From positions 4,163,501 through 4,227,500 of the forward strand of contig NZ_CP155729.1 of NCBI RefSeq assembly GCF_039724765.1: a DNA stretch of 64,000 bases, read 5' to 3'. The notes beneath the pieces are model-generated. The model had not been told where the DNA came from. It saw only the letters and a list, made by a program, of their open reading frames with translations, and ran no database searches. Each line of letters starts with the position of its first letter. Within the stretch, counting starts at the first letter, position 1. The position numbers were made by a program, and so were the translations under genes. Shown here piece by piece: positions 1-8,734 of the stretch. This DNA comes from Sagittula stellata E-37. Lineage in GTDB: Bacteria > Pseudomonadota > Alphaproteobacteria > Rhodobacterales > Rhodobacteraceae.

Positions 1-22
1 TACAAAGCCTGAAAGGAAAGGC

Positions 23-529
23 TCAGCGCCGCAGATCACGCAGCAGAAGGCCGCAGGTCACCAACGGGTAGAGCACCAGTTTCACCCTGGTGAAAGCGAC
101 AACAGGCGCATTGTCCATCAAAGGCGGGTACAGCGCCCAGCCGGCAGGCAGGCTGCGCCCCATCGCCCAGTCCAGCGCCTCTTGCAGCAGGACATTCTCT
201 GCCAGGTCGAAGGCCAGGACCACCCCTGCCAGCGCCATGCCCAAAGCTCTGCGGCCGGGAAAGGCCAGGACCACCCACAGGCCCCAGAGCCCCATGAACA
301 CCAGATCCAGCCGCAGGATATTGCGGTATAGCCCGCCTTCGCCGGAGCGCACCAAGACGCTTCCGAACGCCTGCAGGTCGGCGGCGGTGTATCCGCGGAC
401 GGCCAGTTGCGGGAGGAACTCGCTTTCGGTCAGCGGCGCGATCTTCCAGTGCAACAGGACGGCCATCAGCGCGAGCACCGCCAAAGCCGCCAGCCCGGCG
501 GCGGCCCGCGGATGGCTGCGCAGGATCAC
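23..529 (-). CDS. Small multi-pass membrane protein, unknown function
   Basis: A 168-residue protein rich in hydrophobic stretches: one near residues 10-30, two in the middle (about 75-115) and one near the C-terminus, so probably four inner-membrane spans with short loops. I recognise no catalytic motif. The start is GTG and its GTGA overlaps the aroA stop codon, which implies translational coupling in an aroA operon. The C-terminal end is 22 bases from the window edge. Position in an aroA operon does not by itself suggest a role in the shikimate pathway. Confidence 0.7.
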   Translation of the reverse strand: MILRSHPRAAAGLAALAVLALMAVLLHWKIAPLTESEFLPQLAVRGYTAADLQAFGSVLVRSGEGGLYRNILRLDLVFMGLWGLWVVLAFPGRRALGMALAGVVLAFDLAENVLLQEALDWAMGRSLPAGWALYPPLMDNAPVVAFTRVKLVLYPLVTCGLLLRDLRR

Positions 530-1869
530 GTACGCTCGACGTGAGCGCCGAGGTCGGCCATCAAGCCTTCGAAGATCGGGAAGGAAGTGGCGATCGGCTG
601 GCCGTCGTCCACCGACATCGGCGCATTGGTCGCAAGCCCCATGACAAGGAACGACATGGCAATGCGGTGATCGAGAAAGGTCTCGACCGTCGCGCCCCCC
701 GCGACATCACCGAAGCCGCGCCCGTGCACCGTCCACCAGTCCTCGCCCTCGTCGACCTGCACTCCGGCGGCGCGCAGCCCGCGCGCCATGGCGTCGATCC
801 GGTCGCTTTCCTTGACCCGCAGTTCCTTCACCCCCGGCATGTGTGTCTTGCCCTGCGCGAACGCGGCCACGACCGACAGCACGGGGTATTCGTCAATCAT
901 CGTAGCCGCGCGCTCTGCCGGCACCTCGATCCCCTTCATGTCCGGAGAAAACTTGGCGCGCAGATCCGCGACGGGTTCGCCCCCCGCCTCGCGCATGTTC
1001 TCGAAGGTCAGGTTCGCGCCCATCTCCTGCAGGGCGAAGAACAGACCGGCGCGCGTCGGGTTCAGACCGATGTTGGGCACCAGCACGTCCGATCCTTCGA
1101 CGATCAGCGCCGCGCAGACAGGGAAGGCGGCAGAGGATGGGTCGCGCGGCACGACGATGTCCTGCGGCACGAATTCCGGACGGCCCTGCAGGGTGATGAC
1201 CCGGCCCTCCTTCGTGTCCTCGGTCGAGATCGACGCCCCGAACCCCGCCAGCATCCGTTCAGTATGGTCACGGGTGGATTCGCGTTCGATCACCACCGTC
1301 TCGCCCGGGGCGTTCAGCCCCGCCAGCAGCACCGCCGACTTCACCTGCGCCGAGGGCACAGGCGTCGCGTAGCGCACCGGCATGGGCTCCTTCGCGCCGA
1401 CGATGGTCATCGGCAGCCGCCCGCTTGAGCGACCGTAGGCCCGCGCCCCGAACAGCGTCAGCGGGTCCGTCACCCGCGCCATCGGCCGCTTGTTCAGAGA
1501 GGCGTCGCCAGTGAAAGTCGCCACGATGGGCGAAGTCGCCATCGTTCCCATGATCAGCCGCACGCTGGTGCCGGAGTTGCCGCAGTCGATCACGTTCTCC
1601 GGTTCGAGGAATCCGCCGACGCCGACACCGTGTACATGCCACGTCTCGCCGATCTTCTCGATTTGCGCGCCGAAGGCCCGCATCGCCTTGGCGGTGTCCA
1701 GAACATCCTGCCCTTCCAGCAGACCCGTAACCTTCGTCTCGCCCACCGTCATCGCGCCAAGGATCAGCGACCGGTGAGAGATCGACTTGTCCCCCGGCAC
1801 ATGCGCCTCTCCGGTCAGCGGACCGGCGCGGCGGGAGGTCATCGGGATGGGTTCACCATGGGCGGACAT
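526..1869 (-). CDS. aroA: 3-phosphoshikimate 1-carboxyvinyltransferase (EPSP synthase)
   Basis: Joins shikimate-3-phosphate and phosphoenolpyruvate in the sixth step of chorismate synthesis, in the cytosol. The 447 residues show the family signature PGDKSISHR at 25-33, NSGTS at 98-102 and the C-terminal DHRIAMSFL motif. Overall layout and length resemble the class II (CP4-like) enzymes of alphaproteobacteria. At the position where the CP4 enzyme has the tolerance-associated Ala (NAAT), this protein has Gly100 (NSGT). It lies downstream of trmB and overlaps the following membrane-protein gene by four bases. Confidence 0.97.
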   Translation of the reverse strand: MSAHGEPIPMTSRRAGPLTGEAHVPGDKSISHRSLILGAMTVGETKVTGLLEGQDVLDTAKAMRAFGAQIEKIGETWHVHGVGVGGFLEPENVIDCGNSGTSVRLIMGTMATSPIVATFTGDASLNKRPMARVTDPLTLFGARAYGRSSGRLPMTIVGAKEPMPVRYATPVPSAQVKSAVLLAGLNAPGETVVIERESTRDHTERMLAGFGASISTEDTKEGRVITLQGRPEFVPQDIVVPRDPSSAAFPVCAALIVEGSDVLVPNIGLNPTRAGLFFALQEMGANLTFENMREAGGEPVADLRAKFSPDMKGIEVPAERAATMIDEYPVLSVVAAFAQGKTHMPGVKELRVKESDRIDAMARGLRAAGVQVDEGEDWWTVHGRGFGDVAGGATVETFLDHRIAMSFLVMGLATNAPMSVDDGQPIATSFPIFEGLMADLGAHVERT

Positions 1870-1920
1870 GCGGCGTCTCCTGTCAAGATCGCGGCACTGT
1901 TAGCGCGGCGCAGGTACGGG

Positions 1921-1954
1921 CGCAACGGCCCGTAGGGCGGGGCTGCGCGCCGCC
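1921..1954. repeat. Intergenic G+C-rich repeat, family B copy 1
   Basis: The core CGTAGGGCGGGGCT followed by CGCGCCGCC lies just upstream of aroA, before the trmB stop. The same core occurs at 24239-24272 and, inverted, at 24149-24181. The core can fold because GGCGGGGC and the following GCGCGCCGCC are partly complementary. Probably a dispersed intergenic repeat of this genome; no function can be read from it. Confidence 0.55.
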
Positions 1955-1961
1955 TTCGCCC

Positions 1962-2675
1962 TCAATGCTTGCGGAACGTCAGGTAGTGCGGCACCCGGCC
2001 CTCGCGCAGGGCCTTCTGCTCGTACCGGGTGGAGTGCCAGTCGGACCACGGACGGCGCCAGTCCTCCGGCGCCTCGGCCTCCCACCGGAACCCGGCTTTC
2101 GGCACCTCGACCAGCGCCTGACGGACGTAGTCCGGGATGTCGGTGGCCACGCGGAACTCCGCCCCGGGTTTCAGGGCACGGTGCAGGGGCGCGAGGTGCT
2201 CCTGCGTAACGAACCGCCGCCGGTGATGCTTCTTCTTCGGCCAGGGATCGGGATACAGCAGGAACGCCTTGTCGAGCGACGCCTCCGGCAGCACGTCGAA
2301 GAGGTTGCGCACGTCGCCCGGATGGACCGAGACATTTTCGCACCCCGCGTCGCGCAGTTTGCCCAGAAGCATCGCCACCGCGTTCATGAACGGCTCGCAG
2401 CCGATGATCGCCACGTCCGGGTAGGTCTCCGCCTGGTGGACGAGGTGCTCGCCACCGCCAAACCCGATCTCCAGCCAGAGGGGCCGGTCGCCGAACCGCG
2501 CCTTCAGGTCCAGAGGGTCGCGGTCGGGGTTCACGTCCCAGTCGACCGGTCCCGGCGACAGGGCGGCCAGATCTTCCTCGATGTATTCCACCTGGCTGGG
2601 GCGCAGGGTCTTGCCCCGCACACGGCCATAGAAGTTGCGCCAGGGCGCATCGGGATGCTTGTTCGACGTGGTCAT
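1962..2675 (-). CDS. trmB: tRNA (guanine-N7-)-methyltransferase
   Basis: Methylates G46 in the variable loop of tRNAs using SAM, in the cytosol. The 237-residue protein has the SAM-binding segment LWLEIGFGGGEHL and the TrmB signature DPWPKKKHHRRRF, with a conserved C-terminal DWHSTRYEQKA region. I take ATG at 2675 (MTTSNKH) as the start, matching the family N-terminus; an upstream in-frame extension has no family resemblance. It lies downstream of metK, which supplies its methyl donor, but an intrinsic terminator separates the two genes. Confidence 0.96.
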   Translation of the reverse strand: MTTSNKHPDAPWRNFYGRVRGKTLRPSQVEYIEEDLAALSPGPVDWDVNPDRDPLDLKARFGDRPLWLEIGFGGGEHLVHQAETYPDVAIIGCEPFMNAVAMLLGKLRDAGCENVSVHPGDVRNLFDVLPEASLDKAFLLYPDPWPKKKHHRRRFVTQEHLAPLHRALKPGAEFRVATDIPDYVRQALVEVPKAGFRWEAEAPEDWRRPWSDWHSTRYEQKALREGRVPHYLTFRKH

Positions 2676-2702
2676 GGCCGGGGCGTGTAGCCTCGCCTCG
2701 CA

Positions 2703-2735
2703 CAAAAGAAAAGGGCGCTCCACCTGGAACGCCCT
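2703..2735 (-). terminator. Intrinsic terminator downstream of metK
   Basis: On the minus strand a nine-pair stem (GGGCGTTCC with GGAGCGCCC, one G-U pair) closes an AGGT loop and is followed by TTTTCTTTTG. It sits 35-65 bases after the metK stop, so most metK transcripts should end before trmB. Confidence 0.85.
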
Positions 2736-2768
2736 CGGTTTCCCGTTCGTCGCGCGCAGGTGGCCGCC

Positions 2769-3950
2769 TCACACGGCCTTTGCCAACGCCTCCGCCAGGT
2801 CGGTCTTCTCCCACGAAAAGCCGCCATCCGCCTCAGGCGCGCGGCCGAAGTGGCCGTAGGCGGCGGTGCGCGCGTAGATCGGCTTGTTCAGGTCCAGGTG
2901 CGTGCGGATGCCGCGCGGGGTCAGGTCCATGACCTTCGGGATCGCCCGTTCGATCGCGGCGGCGTCGATCTCGCCTGTGCCATGGGTATCGACGTAGATC
3001 GACAGCGGCCGGGCCACGCCGATAGCATAGGACAACTGCACGGTGCAGCGTTCTGCCATGCCAGCCGCGACCACGTTCTTGGCAAGGTAGCGCGCGGCAT
3101 AGGCGGCCGAGCGGTCCACCTTGGTCGGGTCCTTGCCGGAAAACGCGCCGCCGCCGTGCGGAGCCGCGCCACCGTAGGTGTCCACGATGATCTTGCGCCC
3201 GGTCAGACCCGCGTCTCCGTCCGGCCCGCCGATCACGAAGGTGCCCGTGGGGTTCACCCACCATTCCGTCTCGCCGGAAATCCAGCCTTCGGGCAGGATC
3301 TGGCGGATGTAAGGTTCGACGATGGCCCGGATGTCGTCGGAGGTCTGGCTCTCGCTCTCGTGCTGGGTCGACAGCACGATGGAGGTCACGCCGACCGGCT
3401 TGCCACCCTCGTAACGCACCGAAAGCTGCGATTTCGCGTCGGGGCGCAGGGTCGGCTCCGTGCCATCCTTGCGCACCTCGGCCAACCGCTTGAGGATCGC
3501 GTGGCTGAACAGGATCGGCGCAGGCATGAGAGCGTCGGTCTCGTTGGTGGCGTATCCGAACATGATGCCCTGGTCGCCGGCACCCTCGTCGCGGTTGCCG
3601 CCGCCGGTCACCCCCTGCGCGATATGCGCGGACTGCTCGTGCAGGACGTTGGTGATCTCCACCGTCTCGTGGTGGAACTTCTCCTGCTCATAGCCGATGT
3701 CCTTGATGCAGGCGCGGGCGATGTCGTCGATGCGCCCCATGTACTCCGCCAGCTTGGCCTGATCGGTCAGGCCGACTTCTCCGCCGATGACGACACGGTT
3801 GGTGGTGGCGAAGGTCTCGCAGGCGACGCGCGCCAGCGGATCTTCCGCGATGAACGCGTCGAGAACGGCATCCGAGATCCGGTCACAGACCTTGTCGGGA
3901 TGCCCTTCCGAGACGGACTCGGACGTAAAAACGTAACTCTGTCGGGACAT
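2769..3950 (-). CDS. metK: S-adenosylmethionine synthase (methionine adenosyltransferase)
   Basis: Makes S-adenosylmethionine from methionine and ATP in the cytosol; normally a tetramer using Mg and K. The 393 residues begin with the family N-terminus ([16 protein letters not shown]) and contain the P-loop-like [20 protein letters not shown] segment. Length is normal for the family. The gene has its own SAM/SAH riboswitch ending 6 bases before the ATG, so expression should fall when SAM or SAH is plentiful. lnt lies upstream and trmB downstream on the same strand. Confidence 0.98.
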   Translation of the reverse strand: MSRQSYVFTSESVSEGHPDKVCDRISDAVLDAFIAEDPLARVACETFATTNRVVIGGEVGLTDQAKLAEYMGRIDDIARACIKDIGYEQEKFHHETVEITNVLHEQSAHIAQGVTGGGNRDEGAGDQGIMFGYATNETDALMPAPILFSHAILKRLAEVRKDGTEPTLRPDAKSQLSVRYEGGKPVGVTSIVLSTQHESESQTSDDIRAIVEPYIRQILPEGWISGETEWWVNPTGTFVIGGPDGDAGLTGRKIIVDTYGGAAPHGGGAFSGKDPTKVDRSAAYAARYLAKNVVAAGMAERCTVQLSYAIGVARPLSIYVDTHGTGEIDAAAIERAIPKVMDLTPRGIRTHLDLNKPIYARTAAYGHFGRAPEADGGFSWEKTDLAEALAKAV

Positions 3951-3956
3951 GGGGGG

Positions 3957-4000
3957 TGCTCCATTCGGGTTTCTCCGTCACGCCAGGAAGCCGTTGTGAC
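3957..4000 (-). promoter_or_regulatory. SAM/SAH riboswitch controlling metK
   Basis: On the minus strand the leader reads GTCACAACGGCTTCCTGGCG, then TGAC, a short A-rich linker and ATGGAGCA, ending 6 bases before the metK ATG. GTCAC pairs with GTGAC across the CAACGGCTTCCTGGC core, and the 3' TGGAGCA, which contains the GGAG ribosome-binding site, is the pseudoknot strand. This matches the SAM/SAH riboswitch class known from Rhodobacterales metK leaders, in which ligand binding hides the ribosome-binding site. The match is from memory of the consensus. Confidence 0.93.
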
Positions 4001-4059
4001 GGGGTTTGTTGGGCCATTTTCCAGACCTCGGTTCGGCCTACGCTCCGCAGGGGAACGGG

Positions 4060-5601
4060 TCAATCGTTTTCTCTGCGCAATGCGATGCGATGGTGTCGCA
4101 TCAGAAGGCCCGCGAAAAGCAGAAGCATCACAAGCATCGGCAGGTCCCCCGTCCGGCTGTAGAGCGTGCCCCGCAGCGGCGGCGGCAGCGGCGCGTCCAA
4201 ATACCCCGCCTCGTTCAGCGGCAGCGCCGCCAGCACCCGGCCCGCGCCGTCGATCACCGCCGAAACGCCGGTGTTGGCGGCCCGCAGCATCGGCAGACCC
4301 TGCTCGATGGCCCTGATCCGCGCCTGTTCAAGATGCTGGTACGGGCCGGAGAAGGCGCCGAACCACGCATCGTTTGTGATCTGCATCAGCATGTCGGGCC
4401 GTCCCGGCGCGCGGTACACGTCCTGCGGAAACACCGCCTCGTAGCAGATCAGCGGCAGTGCGACACCGAGCGGCCCCAGATCCAGAAGCTCCGGCCCGGG
4501 TCCGGGGCTGTAACCGCCCTCTGCCCGCGCGGCCAGTCCGGCGATGTTCCAGCGGGCAAAGACCGCTTTGGCCGGCATGTACTCTCCGAACGGCACGAGG
4601 TGGTACTTGTCATACACCTGCCGCACGTCGCCGTCCGGTCCCATCAGAACCAGAGAGTTGTACCAGTTGCCGAAGTTCTCGCGCTGAAGCCCGACGACCA
4701 CCTGCGCCGCCCCAGCGGCAAGGCTGATCTCGCCCAGCTCGTTGGCCGAACGGTGCAACAGCGTCGGCAGCGCCGTCTCCGGCCAGATCACGAGGTCCGG
4801 CCTGCTGTCGCCGTCCTGCATCGGCGCCGAGGTGAAGTCGACCTGACGGCGGTAATAGATCGGCACCATGTCCCGCCGCCATTTCAGGTGCTGCGGTGCG
4901 TTGGGCTGGATCAACCGCACGACCGGCCGGCCTTCAAGATCCTGCAGCGGCGGGAGCAGCGCCTGTCCGCCGCCGAACAGCGCCAGCAGTGCGGTCACCC
5001 CAAGCACCGGCGGCAACAGCCGCATCCCGCGCCGGGGCGCCTCCGCCGCATAGAGTGCGGCGGTCGCAAAGGTCAGGAAGGTCAGCCCGTGCGGCCCGAT
5101 CAGCGACACCCACTGGATCGGTGCCACCGGCAGCCAGAGATACCCCACCAGGCCCCACGGAAAACCGGTCAGCACATAGGCGCGTGCCAGCTCTGCGGCG
5201 GTCCACGTGACCACCAGCGCAGGCAGCACCCGGTGCCGCGCATGGCCGGCGCCCCAGAACGCCAACGCCCAGAACAACGCCAGCCCACCCGCGAGGCCGA
5301 GCAATCCGAAGGGCGCCATCCATCCGGTGGCGGCGGCATCGACCATGAAAGGCTCGACGATCCAGCTCATGGAGAGGCCGAAGTACCCCAGCCCGACCAT
5401 CCACCCGGTGCCCACGGCGCGCAGACCGCGCGGCGCCACGCGGAACAGCGCGAACGCCCCCACGAGCCCGAGGAAACCGGCGTACCATAGATCGTAGGGC
5501 GCGGCCGACAGGCCCATGAGCGCACCGCAGGCCAGCGCCAGCGGCAGGCGCGCCCACCCGCGCAGCACAAATGCCCGCGCAGGCGCCGTCAGTTCAGGCA
5601 T
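4060..5601 (-). CDS. lnt: Apolipoprotein N-acyltransferase
   Basis: Inner-membrane enzyme that adds the third acyl chain to the N-terminal cysteine of lipoproteins. Of its 513 residues the first ~200 carry several membrane spans. The carbon-nitrogen hydrolase domain follows, with the catalytic triad visible as Glu in WPETALPT, Lys in YDKYHLVPFGEY and Cys in LICYEAVFP. A last hydrophobic segment lies near the C-terminus. The ATG at 5601 overlaps the stop of the upstream corC-like gene (ATGCCTGA), which suggests coupling. It closes the conserved phoH-ybeY-corC-lnt cluster. Confidence 0.96.
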   Translation of the reverse strand: MPELTAPARAFVLRGWARLPLALACGALMGLSAAPYDLWYAGFLGLVGAFALFRVAPRGLRAVGTGWMVGLGYFGLSMSWIVEPFMVDAAATGWMAPFGLLGLAGGLALFWALAFWGAGHARHRVLPALVVTWTAAELARAYVLTGFPWGLVGYLWLPVAPIQWVSLIGPHGLTFLTFATAALYAAEAPRRGMRLLPPVLGVTALLALFGGGQALLPPLQDLEGRPVVRLIQPNAPQHLKWRRDMVPIYYRRQVDFTSAPMQDGDSRPDLVIWPETALPTLLHRSANELGEISLAAGAAQVVVGLQRENFGNWYNSLVLMGPDGDVRQVYDKYHLVPFGEYMPAKAVFARWNIAGLAARAEGGYSPGPGPELLDLGPLGVALPLICYEAVFPQDVYRAPGRPDMLMQITNDAWFGAFSGPYQHLEQARIRAIEQGLPMLRAANTGVSAVIDGAGRVLAALPLNEAGYLDAPLPPPLRGTLYSRTGDLPMLVMLLLFAGLLMRHHRIALRREND

Positions 5602-6547
5602 GGCCCGCCTTCGATGCACCGGACTGCGCGACGGCCTGGGACTGGCTGGCGGCACGCTGCGCGCCCGGCAGCCGCACCCGGAGCCGCTTGATGCGGCGCG
5701 GATCGGCATCCACCACTTCGAGGTCGAGGCCGGCGGGGTGGCGCACCACCTCGCCTCGCGCAGGCACACGACCGGCCAGCATGAACACGAGACCACCCAG
5801 CGTGTCGATTTCTTCCTCGTCGATGTCTTCGTGTTCGGTCAGGTCAAAGCCCAGCTCCGCCTCGAACTCCTCCAGCGGGGTCTTGGCCAGGGCGAGGTAG
5901 CAGCCGGGCCGCTCCTTCACCCAGGACTGGTCGTCGTCGGTGTCGTGCTCGTCCTCGATCTCTCCGATGACCTGTTCGATCAGGTCCTCGATGGTCACCA
6001 GACCGTCGACGCCGCCGTATTCGTCGATCACCAGCGCCATGTGCCGCCGTTCCGTCTGCATCTTGGTCAGCAGCACGCCGATGGGCATCGACGGCGGCAC
6101 GAACAGCAGGGGCCGCAGCATGCGTTTCAGATTGAAGCGGGCGCCGGCGCCGTTGAACCCGTAGGCCAGCGCGAAGTCCTTCAGGTGAGCCATGCCCACC
6201 GGCGTGTCCAGCGTGCCCTCGTAGACCGGCACGCGGGTCATGCCGCTTTCGCGGAAGACCTTCACGAGGTCGTCGCGGGTGATGGTGTTCGGCACCGCCA
6301 CGATGTCGGCCTTGGGAATGGCCACGTCCTCGACCCGCATGCGCCGCAGGTTGATCATTCCGTGCACGGGCGGCTCGCGCGGGCCGACGGTGTCGTCGCC
6401 CGTGAAGTCGTCTTCCATGTCGGTTTCCGTGGTCCGACCGAAGAGGCGCCTCAGGAAGCCCGGCCTCGCCGAATCCTGTCCCTCTTCATCTTCAAATTGT
6501 CTCAGCGCGCCATGCGCCGCGTTAGACGAGTCGTCGTTGTCGCCCAT
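5594..6547 (-). CDS. CBS-domain protein, CorC/HlyC family
   Basis: A soluble 317-residue protein with two CBS domains (about 80-205) and a C-terminal CorC/HlyC domain; it lacks the DUF21 membrane part. Family members bind adenine nucleotides and are linked to Mg/Co efflux or to ribosome and envelope maintenance, often next to ybeY and lnt as here. I place the start at ATG 6547 (MGDNDDSS). In-frame ATGs at 6571 and 6580 also exist and would overlap the ybeY end. The N-terminus is acidic and probably disordered. Confidence 0.9.
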   Translation of the reverse strand: MGDNDDSSNAAHGALRQFEDEEGQDSARPGFLRRLFGRTTETDMEDDFTGDDTVGPREPPVHGMINLRRMRVEDVAIPKADIVAVPNTITRDDLVKVFRESGMTRVPVYEGTLDTPVGMAHLKDFALAYGFNGAGARFNLKRMLRPLLFVPPSMPIGVLLTKMQTERRHMALVIDEYGGVDGLVTIEDLIEQVIGEIEDEHDTDDDQSWVKERPGCYLALAKTPLEEFEAELGFDLTEHEDIDEEEIDTLGGLVFMLAGRVPARGEVVRHPAGLDLEVVDADPRRIKRLRVRLPGAQRAASQSQAVAQSGASKAGHA

Positions 6548-6560
6548 TTCTCCGGTCCAG

Positions 6561-7097
6561 TCACGAGCCATCGGGCCCATCAATCTCCCTATATGGGTCA
6601 GCGATACCGAGATTGCCAAGTATCCCGCGCTCCAACCCTTCCATCAACGTGGCATCCGCATCACGGATATGGTCGTACCCCATAAGATGTAACACCCCGT
6701 GAACAAGCAAATGTGTCACGTGGTCCGCCATGGACTTGTCCTGTTCGGCAGCTTCCCGCTCACAGGTCTCCCACGCGAGCGCCAGATCGCCCAGGTGATG
6801 CGGTTCGCCCATCGCCTCGAAATCGTCGTCGAGGTGCGGCAGGAACGGGTCGCCGCCCGCGTCGGGCGAAGTCAGTTCCTGCGTCGGCCAGCTGAGCACG
6901 TTGGTGGGCGCCGGGCGGCCCCGGAAATCGGCATTGAGGATGGCTATGCGGCCATCGCTGCAGCCCATTACCGCGATCTCGTAGTCGTCGGCCACGAAGC
7001 CGAGCTGCGCGAGGGTTTCCTGCGCGGCCGCCTCGGCCAGCGCCGCGAGCCCTGCCGCTTCCCAGCGGTCGTCCTCGACGATCGTGTCGGTCAGCAT
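6561..7097 (-). CDS. ybeY: Endoribonuclease YbeY
   Basis: Single-strand-specific metallo-endoribonuclease used in 16S rRNA 3'-end maturation and ribosome quality control. The 178-residue product has the zinc-binding HGVLHLMGYDH motif with His133, His137 and His143, and the upstream NVLSWP segment seen in the family. The start ATG at 7097 is chosen because the further upstream frame runs into an intergenic repeat. It lies between phoH and the corC-like gene in the usual order. Confidence 0.96.
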   Translation of the reverse strand: MLTDTIVEDDRWEAAGLAALAEAAAQETLAQLGFVADDYEIAVMGCSDGRIAILNADFRGRPAPTNVLSWPTQELTSPDAGGDPFLPHLDDDFEAMGEPHHLGDLALAWETCEREAAEQDKSMADHVTHLLVHGVLHLMGYDHIRDADATLMEGLERGILGNLGIADPYREIDGPDGS

Positions 7098-7109
7098 GGG
7101 ATCGACCGG

Positions 7110-7156
7110 CCGGGGGCCAGCCCCCGGACCCCCGAGGTATTTGTGCCAAGATGAAG
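7110..7156. repeat. Intergenic palindromic repeat, family A copy 1
   Basis: A hairpin (CCGGGGGC CA GCCCCCGG) is followed by ACCCCCGAGGTATTTGTGCC and AAGATGAAGG. A second copy in the opposite orientation lies at 11905-11954. It sits between phoH and ybeY, directly upstream of the ybeY start. From memory, this pattern recurs between genes in many Rhodobacterales genomes. Confidence 0.7.
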
Positions 7157-7188
7157 GTGGGACGCAAGGCGGGAGCGGCGGGACGATA

Positions 7189-8160
7189 TCACCCGTCCGC
7201 GTCCTGTTCGTAGGCCTCGATGATCGCCGCAACAAGCGGGTGGCGCACCACGTCCTTGCCGGTGAAGTAGTTGAACGAGATGCCGTTCACCTCCTTCAGC
7301 AGGCGTTCGGCGTCCTGCAGACCCGACGGCACGCCGCGCGGCAGGTCGATCTGAGTGCGGTCGCCGGTGATGACCATGCGCGACCCTTCGCCCAGGCGGG
7401 TGAGGAACATCTTCATCTGCATGGTGGTGGCGTTCTGCGCCTCGTCCAGCACGACGAAGGCGTTGGACAGGGTCCGCCCGCGCATGAAGGCCAGGGGCGC
7501 GATTTCGACAGTTTTTTCCTCGCGCATCTTGGCGAGCTGCTTGCCGGGCAGAAAATCGTTCAGCGCATCGTAGAGCGGCTGCATGTAGGGATCGACCTTT
7601 TCCTCCTGCGTGCCGGGAAGGAAACCGAGCCGTTCACCCGCCTCGACCGCGGGGCGGCAGAGGATGATCTTGTCGACCGCGCCGGTGATCAGCATGTTCA
7701 CGCCCACCGCCACGGCGATGTAGGTCTTGCCCGTTCCGGCCGGGCCGATGCCGAAGGCCAGCTCGTTTTCGAACAGCGACCGGACGTAGGCCTTCTGCGC
7801 GTCGGTGCGCGGTTCCACCAGCTTCTTGCGGGTCTTGATCTCCACCTTGCCGCCGCCGAACATTTCGAGCTGCTGGTCCGGCTCCGGTTCATGCTCCATC
7901 CGGAACTCCCGGTCGATGTCGCCCTTGCCGACCTCGCGCCCGGCCTCCAGCCGCTGGTAGAGCGCCTGCAGCACCTCCGTGGCGCCCTTGATCGCGTCTT
8001 CGGGGCCATGCACGGCAAGCTGGTTGCCGCGTCTGAGGATCTGCACGCCGGTGCGCGCCTCTATGTCTGTGAGGTTGCGGTCGAACTCTCCGCAGAGGTC
8101 GATCAGCAGCCGGTTGTCTGGAAACTCGAGGATGGCTTCGTTCAGTACGCCAGTGTTCAA
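7189..8160 (-). CDS. phoH: PhoH-like ATPase (YbeZ family)
   Basis: Cytosolic P-loop ATPase of the PhoH family, commonly paired with ybeY and implicated in RNA metabolism. The 323-residue product has Walker A GPAGTGKT at about 139-146, Walker B FVVLDEAQN, and the family segment MVITGDRTQIDLP. I choose the TTG at 8160 because AGGAG stands six bases before it; another in-frame TTG at 8232 has no ribosome-binding site. It is the first gene of the phoH-ybeY-corC-lnt cluster. Confidence 0.94.
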   Translation of the reverse strand: MNTGVLNEAILEFPDNRLLIDLCGEFDRNLTDIEARTGVQILRRGNQLAVHGPEDAIKGATEVLQALYQRLEAGREVGKGDIDREFRMEHEPEPDQQLEMFGGGKVEIKTRKKLVEPRTDAQKAYVRSLFENELAFGIGPAGTGKTYIAVAVGVNMLITGAVDKIILCRPAVEAGERLGFLPGTQEEKVDPYMQPLYDALNDFLPGKQLAKMREEKTVEIAPLAFMRGRTLSNAFVVLDEAQNATTMQMKMFLTRLGEGSRMVITGDRTQIDLPRGVPSGLQDAERLLKEVNGISFNYFTGKDVVRHPLVAAIIEAYEQDADG

Positions 8161-8341
8161 GCCTCTCTCCTGCTCCGTGTTTGGCCCGAGCTGTGGATTC
8201 GGCGGGGGCCCCTTGTCTAGATATGGTGCCAAGCCACACCCGACTGCGCAAGTCTCGCGCGGCGAATGTCACGCTTTTGAAACACTCTCGCCTGCAGGTG
8301 CCTGCGTCCGAGGCGCCGGATTATCCCGCGCGGGGCCCAAC

Positions 8342-8373
8342 AGAAAAGGGCCGCCCCGCTGGGGGACGGCCCT
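8342..8373 (-). terminator. Intrinsic terminator after the lipoprotein gene
   Basis: On the minus strand GGGCCGTCCCC, a CAGC loop and GGGGCGGCCC form a strong stem followed by TTTTCT. It begins about 25 bases beyond the stop of the 8398-8715 gene and separates that two-gene unit from phoH. Confidence 0.85.
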
Positions 8374-8397
8374 GTTCGATGGCGGTTGACGGATGCG

Positions 8398-8715
8398 TCA
8401 GAGCGGATCGCCGATGATGTTGGTCGAGCCGCCCTTGAACTGGCCGGTGACGATGGTCGGCGGGGCGACGCCCGAGCAGACCGGCTTGCCGTACTTGTCG
8501 AGCCGCAGCGAGAGGTAGCCCTCGACGCCGTCGTCGATGATCCAGTGGTCGCACCCGTTGGGATCGACCCAGATGCCGGCCTGCATGCCGGACAGGTCGT
8601 CCCGGTCGAAGAAGTTGCGGTCCTGGCTCTTGTCCGGGCCGATCGGAACGTCGACGCCACAGGCCGACACCAGTCCCGCCACGGTCAGGGCAAGAAGCGG
8701 TTTTGCGAAGTTCAT
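8398..8715 (-). CDS. Small lipoprotein with WVDP-GC-HW module
   Basis: A 105-residue lipoprotein: signal peptide ending in the lipobox LVSAC, with Cys19 as the expected lipidated residue. Residues 47-80 form a module (WVDPNGCDHW, DDGVEGY, PVC) that is also present in the OmpA-family protein encoded 19 bases upstream: 23 of 34 positions are identical. The C-terminal 25 residues are unrelated to the neighbour. No enzyme motif is visible. The spacing and shared module suggest that the two proteins act together in the envelope. The start ATG is at 8715; the longer upstream frame overlaps ompA sequence and was rejected. Confidence 0.85.
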   Translation of the reverse strand: MNFAKPLLALTVAGLVSACGVDVPIGPDKSQDRNFFDRDDLSGMQAGIWVDPNGCDHWIIDDGVEGYLSLRLDKYGKPVCSGVAPPTIVTGQFKGGSTNIIGDPL

Positions 8716-8734
8716 GTCCAAGGTCCCCCGGGCG

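Noticed and set aside
2760..4316. A 518-codon plus-strand frame opposite metK and its leader
   Set aside because: It crosses the riboswitch and the opposite strand of metK; composition is typical of shadow frames in high-G+C DNA.
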